Shown: positions 60,043 to 64,000 of the stretch, in pieces
Numbering within the stretch: the first letter of the stretch is position 1
Layout of the letters: the number at the start of each line of letters is the position of its first letter
Assembly: GCA_938743325.2 (NCBI GenBank)
Contig: OW568893.1
Span: forward strand, 62,001 to 126,000
Direction: 5' to 3'
DNA: 64,000 nt
DNA from: Pycnococcus provasolii
Taxonomy: Eukaryota; Chlorophyta; Pseudoscourfieldiophyceae; Pseudoscourfieldiales; Pycnococcaceae
Position numbers and translations under genes: made by a program
Notes under the pieces: generated by a model
What the model saw: only the letters and a program-made list of their open reading frames with translations
The model's database searches: none
What the model was told of the DNA's origin: nothing

Positions 60043-60615
60043 CTACACATTGTCAACATCGTACCTCGCAAACAACATGGCGTCGTCCGTCATGCTTTTG
60101 AATTCGAGCGCGTTTCCGCTCGGGTCGTAGAGAAAGCAGCACATCTGCTCACCTTTTTGTCCCGCAAACCTCAGGTGAGGTGCCACCTCCCAAGCGTCTG
60201 CGTCAATACGCGACGTCAGCGTGCCGAAATCTTCACGCGACAGGCACAGTCCGATGTGAGGAACAGGCACGGGGTCGCCGTCGACGGCACTCCTGCTTGC
60301 TTCAGGATTATATCCTCGCACCTCGTGGCACACAAGCTGGTGACCGAAGAAGTCGTAGTCTTGCCACGACGCGGACCGCCGCCCTTCCTTTAATCCGAGC
60401 GTTCCTCCGTAGAATTCGCGTGCGACGGAGAGATCTGAGACGGGAATCGCGACGTGGAAGCGCGTGGAAACAGCGGAGGGCTTACAAGAAGCGGAAGAAA
60501 CACACCACCGAAGAGAGGCAGACCGAGGGAGGCGCGGAGGAGGCAACCCAACCCCACGGGCACCACAACCCGCCAGCGCCATGGCACACGCCATGGGACC
60601 AAAAAGGAAAAACAA
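60043..60615 (-). CDS. Glyoxalase/VOC-family protein, probably plastid or mitochondrial
   Basis: A 190-residue protein. The first 50 residues are Ala/Arg/Ser-rich (ARGVGLPPPRLPRSASLRW), like an organelle leader. The VOC fold follows: RFHVAIPVSDLSVAREFYGGTLGLKEGRRS, the first beta-alpha-beta unit, then HQLVCHE, PHIGLCLSREDF for the second unit, and CCFLYDPSGNALEFKSM near the end. His (RFHVAIP), His (VPHIGL) and Glu (ALEFKS) occupy metal-ligand positions. Such proteins range over glyoxalase, dioxygenase and fosfomycin-type activities; the substrate cannot be told. It is convergent with CrcB, with 8 bp between stops. Confidence 0.8.
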   Translation of the reverse strand: MFFLFGPMACAMALAGCGARGVGLPPPRLPRSASLRWCVSSASCKPSAVSTRFHVAIPVSDLSVAREFYGGTLGLKEGRRSASWQDYDFFGHQLVCHEVRGYNPEASRSAVDGDPVPVPHIGLCLSREDFGTLTSRIDADAWEVAPHLRFAGQKGEQMCCFLYDPSGNALEFKSMTDDAMLFARYDVDNV

Positions 60616-60935
60616 ATAAATTCAGGGGGATGAAGGAGGGGGAGCGGATGATTTCGGGGTTCCCTATGAGGCAACCTTGCCAGCAGGTACAGGCGAGACA
60701 TAAGTTAGTTATACATGTACATGTGTCACGCACGCACAGAAAGAGATATAAATAGATAGATAGATAAGGTATATATATGAAGAAACTTATTATTATTCCA
60801 GGGTTGTATGTACCGTTACATATAAACAGTAGTTGTATCTGTGTTGTTTGTGTTGTGTATCGAAAGAAAGAAAAAAAGCAGAAAACAAACAAAAGCGATT
60901 GGCGAGTTGTGCAAAAGTCCTTGAAAACAACGACC
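60616..60935. other. Intergenic region with a TAGA repeat
   Basis: 320 bp between two minus-strand genes. AAATAGATAGATAGATAAGG near 60750-60769 is a short tetranucleotide repeat, and A/T-rich words surround it. No gene is supported. Confidence 0.4.
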
Positions 60936-62102
60936 TTAGTCGCCGTCGCCAACCGTCAGCGTATTCGGGTTGATGAAACGTCCCTTGAAACGAGGGCGAC
61001 GCTCAGCATTCGCCTTGCGAATCACGTACCGCACCTTCTTCGAGAATGCGCGGCGCAGACGCTTCTGCCGGTATCTCTCGATGCGCTCCTGGCGCGTTGG
61101 CTCCGAAAGGGGCGGTGCGTCTCCACCCTGCTGCTGCTGCGTTGCTGTGTTGGCTGTTGTTCGTGTAGAAGGCATCATGTGCACCGTCTGGCCAACGCCA
61201 AACTCTGCCGTGCACACGCTGCAATCTGAGCTGTTGCTTTTCGTGTCGCTACCGCCGAAGACCGCGACGTCAAACTCGCCATCCTGTCCCTTTCCCGTCT
61301 TTCCTGCGGCGGTGGCACACCTCTTCCTCCATTCACGGAGCACAGCCTCGCGATTCAGCACGAGGTCAAATTTCGGTCGGGCTGTGTTGTTGACGACATC
61401 ACGCACGAGCGTGGCGTCGAATGTGCCGTACACACGCGGCGGCGGCGGCGGCGCTTGTATGCGAGGTGCGTGCATCATCGGCGCCATCTGCATCACCTGC
61501 TGTTGCTGTTGCTGTGACCGTGTCGTCGTTGTTGTCGTCGATTCTGGCGATTCCGATCGAATGATGATGTCAGGAGATTTTGTGTTTGACGCGTGGTGCT
61601 CTATTCTTGGCGGCGGTTGCTGCTGTCCTGTTGAGGTTCGAACGGTGGCTGCCGGTGGTTGTGGTTGCTGGTGCGGCATCAGGTACGCGTTTATACCCAT
61701 GTCCATGTGGTCAGAAACGGTGAGCGACGTTCCCCACGGCGTGTTGTACGATGCGCAGGGCACCATCTGGTCGTCCCTTGGCGACGAAACGAGCGGCGGT
61801 GGTGGTCCCGCCGCGGCGAAAGCGGCGTCGAGCACGGACATGGGTCCCTGCGCGGCTGGCATAGGATTTATGCACGCATTGCTGTTGCTGCTGCTGCTGT
61901 TGTTGCTGTTGTTGTTTTTGATGATGTTCTGGTGTTCGACATGGTTGCCACCGTGGTTAAGTCCAAGCATCGAAGGATGGAACATTGATGGAGTTGCTGC
62001 AACATGGCCAGCCCCATGGAATCCCTCTTGCATGAAGGTAGGAACCGACGTTTTATGCAGCGGCGCGGATTGAACAGGAAGGTGCGTGGTCATGAGCTCC
62101 AT
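60936..62102 (-). CDS. CCT-domain protein, putative transcriptional regulator (388 aa)
   Basis: The first 290 residues are rich in Asn, Gln, Pro and His, with homopolymer runs (Asn/Ser near 60-75, Gln near 195-200). A PPPPPRVYGTFDATLVRDV segment and a helical piece (EAVLREWRKRC) lie in the middle. A CSVCTAEFGVG pair resembles a half zinc-finger. The C-terminus ends with a CCT motif, RQERIERYRQKRLRRAFSK...YVIRKANAERRPRFKGRF, near residues 333-375. CCT motifs occur in CONSTANS, TOC1/PRR and TIFY/GATA-type proteins and bind DNA with NF-Y partners. No B-box or receiver domain is seen, so it is a CMF-like (CCT-only) type. Nuclear action is inferred. Confidence 0.85.
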   Translation of the reverse strand: MELMTTHLPVQSAPLHKTSVPTFMQEGFHGAGHVAATPSMFHPSMLGLNHGGNHVEHQNIIKNNNSNNSSSSNSNACINPMPAAQGPMSVLDAAFAAAGPPPPLVSSPRDDQMVPCASYNTPWGTSLTVSDHMDMGINAYLMPHQQPQPPAATVRTSTGQQQPPPRIEHHASNTKSPDIIIRSESPESTTTTTTRSQQQQQQVMQMAPMMHAPRIQAPPPPPRVYGTFDATLVRDVVNNTARPKFDLVLNREAVLREWRKRCATAAGKTGKGQDGEFDVAVFGGSDTKSNSSDCSVCTAEFGVGQTVHMMPSTRTTANTATQQQQGGDAPPLSEPTRQERIERYRQKRLRRAFSKKVRYVIRKANAERRPRFKGRFINPNTLTVGDGD

Positions 62103-64000
62103 GATAAAAGTGATGAAATGGAGCTGATGGGGTGAGTCGGATGGAGCGAGCGAGGTCTCAGTTTAATTTCGGCCCCGGAAAAGCAATAATTCAGTTGAGA
62201 TATCTAAAAGATAACTGGCTCAGAAGCTTTTTTGGGTTGACAAGTCCACCAGTCGCGTATCTGCTCTGAGGCTGTCCGCGGGGGACTTTCTGCGAATTTC
62301 TCGGTTAGGGTGAAATTCCGTCTGGCTGGTTTTTGTTTTTTTTTAAGTTCGGTTAAGCCGGAGCTCCCTGCTTTGCGAATCTGATTTTTCACTTAGAAGA
62401 GTCCTTTTTTAAAACGCCTTAGATGTTTCCTCGCTTTTCGGCGGCCTCTCTGCGTTTCTTTGCTATGTCAAGGAGGTGCTTGAATGTGATATGTCTTCTG
62501 AAGATTAGTAATCCAGCGGCACCTCTCTCTGTGTTTCTTTGCTCCTATTTTGATGGAACTTAACACTATTTTCAATAGATACCCGTGGAACGCTGCTTAC
62601 CTGAACTCAGCAGAGCAAACTACAGCTTAAAGAGACACGTAAAGAGAGCAGAGCACTACAGTGACCGCCACAAACTACTCGTGCAACTACTCGCAACAGC
62701 AGCACTACAACACGAACACTATATATGATTCACACAGAGAGACTCACACAGAGAGAGAGATACACTGCGACTGAGACTGAGACTGCGAATGATAAGATGA
62801 CACTCCTGAGATGGCACACCAACAGGTAGACCAACAAGTCCTGAAAGTCCGTGATAAAGACACACAATAATGCCAAGAAGAATGCTTCACAACACAATGG
62901 AAGAAGCAAGGGATGAGAAAAAGCAACGTGTTGTCGAAGAAAAGCAAAGGCGGTCCGACTCACCCGGGGGGTTTGAGGTGAAGGGAGGCGAGCAGGAAAT
63001 TAGCTAATAATTCAGCTGACTGGCTGACCAGGAGCTTCATATCTCGGTGAGTTTTGGTTTTGTTTTCTTGCTTCCAGGTGAGTTCTACATACCTGTTCAT
63101 GGTGAACTTCCAGTGGTGTTGACCCGCAATTCGTGGTCACCAAAACGCAGACGTTGATTTGGACATACTGTACTGTGTGCCCTATGGGCCTTATGCATGG
63201 GCGACTACAGGTGTCTATCGCGACTGCATCTATCTTTTACGCACCCATTACCGGGTACCTATGATGCAAAAACTTGTTTTCAGAGGGAGAAAAGTGCCGG
63301 CTACCTTTACATCGTCTAGAAAGTGCCTCTGTTAGTTGGCACGCCTGCATTACGATAGTGCATTCCTTTCCCCTTGCATGGGAAAAAGTCAGGCCTGGGC
63401 CGTGCCGCTCCCCTCAACATGCCTCAGGTCTCACGCGCCTTTCTCTTTCGTCGTCGAGGGAAGGCCTGTACAGGCTCTCATTCCTGTGCGAGGATTATCC
63501 GTTCCGCGCTGAGAATTATCCACTCAAGACGCCGTTTTCTCCTATGCGCTCTCGCCTCTCGCAGATTTGCGTCCTTTTTCGGCGTTTTTTTTCTCTTTTT
63601 TCTCGCCTCTTTCCAAAAGACATGAGGCAAACGCGAGATACATTGCGGGAAGCTCTGTGAGCCACGGAAACAGATTCCGCCACGGGGACCTGCATCCACG
63701 AATTTTCCAGAGCAGAGTCAGTGCTCACACGAGTTTTGTGCACCTGAGCTGTCGACAACGCACGCTAGGCTAGGGCTAGGGTTTCCGATGACAGAACACC
63801 GGGCCGGAAGCCGAGCCGAGCCCACGGAAGCCAAGTCAAGCAAGTGCTCAGAAGTGAACCCCTACTGTACTCTAAGGTTCGTTCCCTGCAAAACCCCTAA
63901 ACGAACTCCTCGCAACGGCATATCAATCCGACTACATTACGTGCATGGAGAAGGTTGGCGAAAAGCCAAAACTAACGACAAGACAGTGTTGGTAACAAGT
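62103..64000. other. 1.9 kb without a supported gene
   Basis: A GAGACT-type simple repeat lies near 62770-62790 and GAGAGA/CACAGAG runs near 62730-62760. AGCAAAGAAACGCAGAGAGG and AGCAAAGAAACACAGAGAGA, both as read on the minus strand, occur twice about 80 bp apart (about 62445-62465 and 62525-62545). A short open segment at 62419-62497 may be a terminal exon (see findings). CTAGGCTAGGGCTAGGGTTT near 63765-63784 is telobox-like. No RNA gene was recognised. Confidence 0.4.

Noticed and set aside
62204-62392. 62-codon minus-strand frame with a charged sequence
   Set aside because: Begins with GTG after an in-frame stop and lacks ATG; no family recognised.
63274-63660. 128-codon plus-strand frame near the right edge
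   Set aside because: Composition is unordered (Arg/Ser/Phe) and no motif is seen.

Overview
The window looks like nuclear DNA of a small, gene-dense green alga of prasinophyte or core-chlorophyte type. I infer this from the content, not from any database. It holds a PAO/TIC55-type chloroplast Rieske oxygenase, an ABC1-type plastid kinase, a plastid KsgA/PFC1-like rRNA dimethylase, an LPA1-like 2-phosphoglycerate kinase relative, a CCT-domain regulator, a POWERDRESS/NCoR-like double-SANT protein and a hydroxyproline-rich extracellular protein with (SPPP)n repeats. Genes are mostly intronless. I find only three convincing spliceosomal introns, in the mitochondrial ATP synthase beta, alliinase/TAR-like and SFT2 genes. 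Genes often lie in convergent pairs with 8-120 bp between stops and in divergent pairs with 130-650 bp between starts.

Layout. 0.2-2.5 kb: a tyrosine-recombinase element between 156-bp direct repeats. 2.5-17.2 kb: an ankyrin-like protein, a PAO/TIC55-like oxygenase, an FkbM-like methyltransferase, a KsgA/PFC1-like enzyme, a small putative plastid protein, a TSP1 plus proline-rich secreted protein, an ABC1K kinase and an acyltransferase-3 membrane protein. 17.4-18.0 kb: a short non-autonomous transposon. 18.2-35.5 kb: a degenerate histidine-acid-phosphatase-like protein, a TPR plus aspartyl beta-hydroxylase fusion, ATP2, a coiled-coil/kelch protein, an EF-hand membrane protein, an LPA1-like P-loop protein and an F-box/WD40 protein. 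35.7-46.4 kb: a DMT transporter, an FSH hydrolase fragment, an RCC1-like fragment, HAT1, an alliinase/TAR-like enzyme, an L-rhamnose mutarotase, a class I HDAC, an RCC1-like propeller and a DUF1764 protein. 46.75-50.5 kb: a complete-looking DNA transposon with about 250-bp terminal inverted repeats, TTAA flanks and a 971-residue putative transposase. 51-62 kb: an EF-hand coiled-coil protein, the double-SANT protein, SFT2, a single-domain CrcB fluoride channel, a VOC protein and a CCT protein. 62.1-64.0 kb: no gene I can support.

Connections. A histone acetyltransferase (HAT1), a class I histone deacetylase and a PWR/NCoR-like SANT protein lie within 20 kb. Plant PWR is known to work with an HDAC, so two of these may act together, although closeness alone proves nothing. 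Two related RCC1-like reading frames sit head-to-head with HAT1 and with the HDAC. Telobox-like (A)ACCCTAA motifs recur in gene-upstream and divergent regions and look like a genome-wide promoter element. The most unusual items are the TTAA-flanked transposon with its chimeric short relative and the tyrosine-recombinase element with its palindromic 50-bp tandem repeat.
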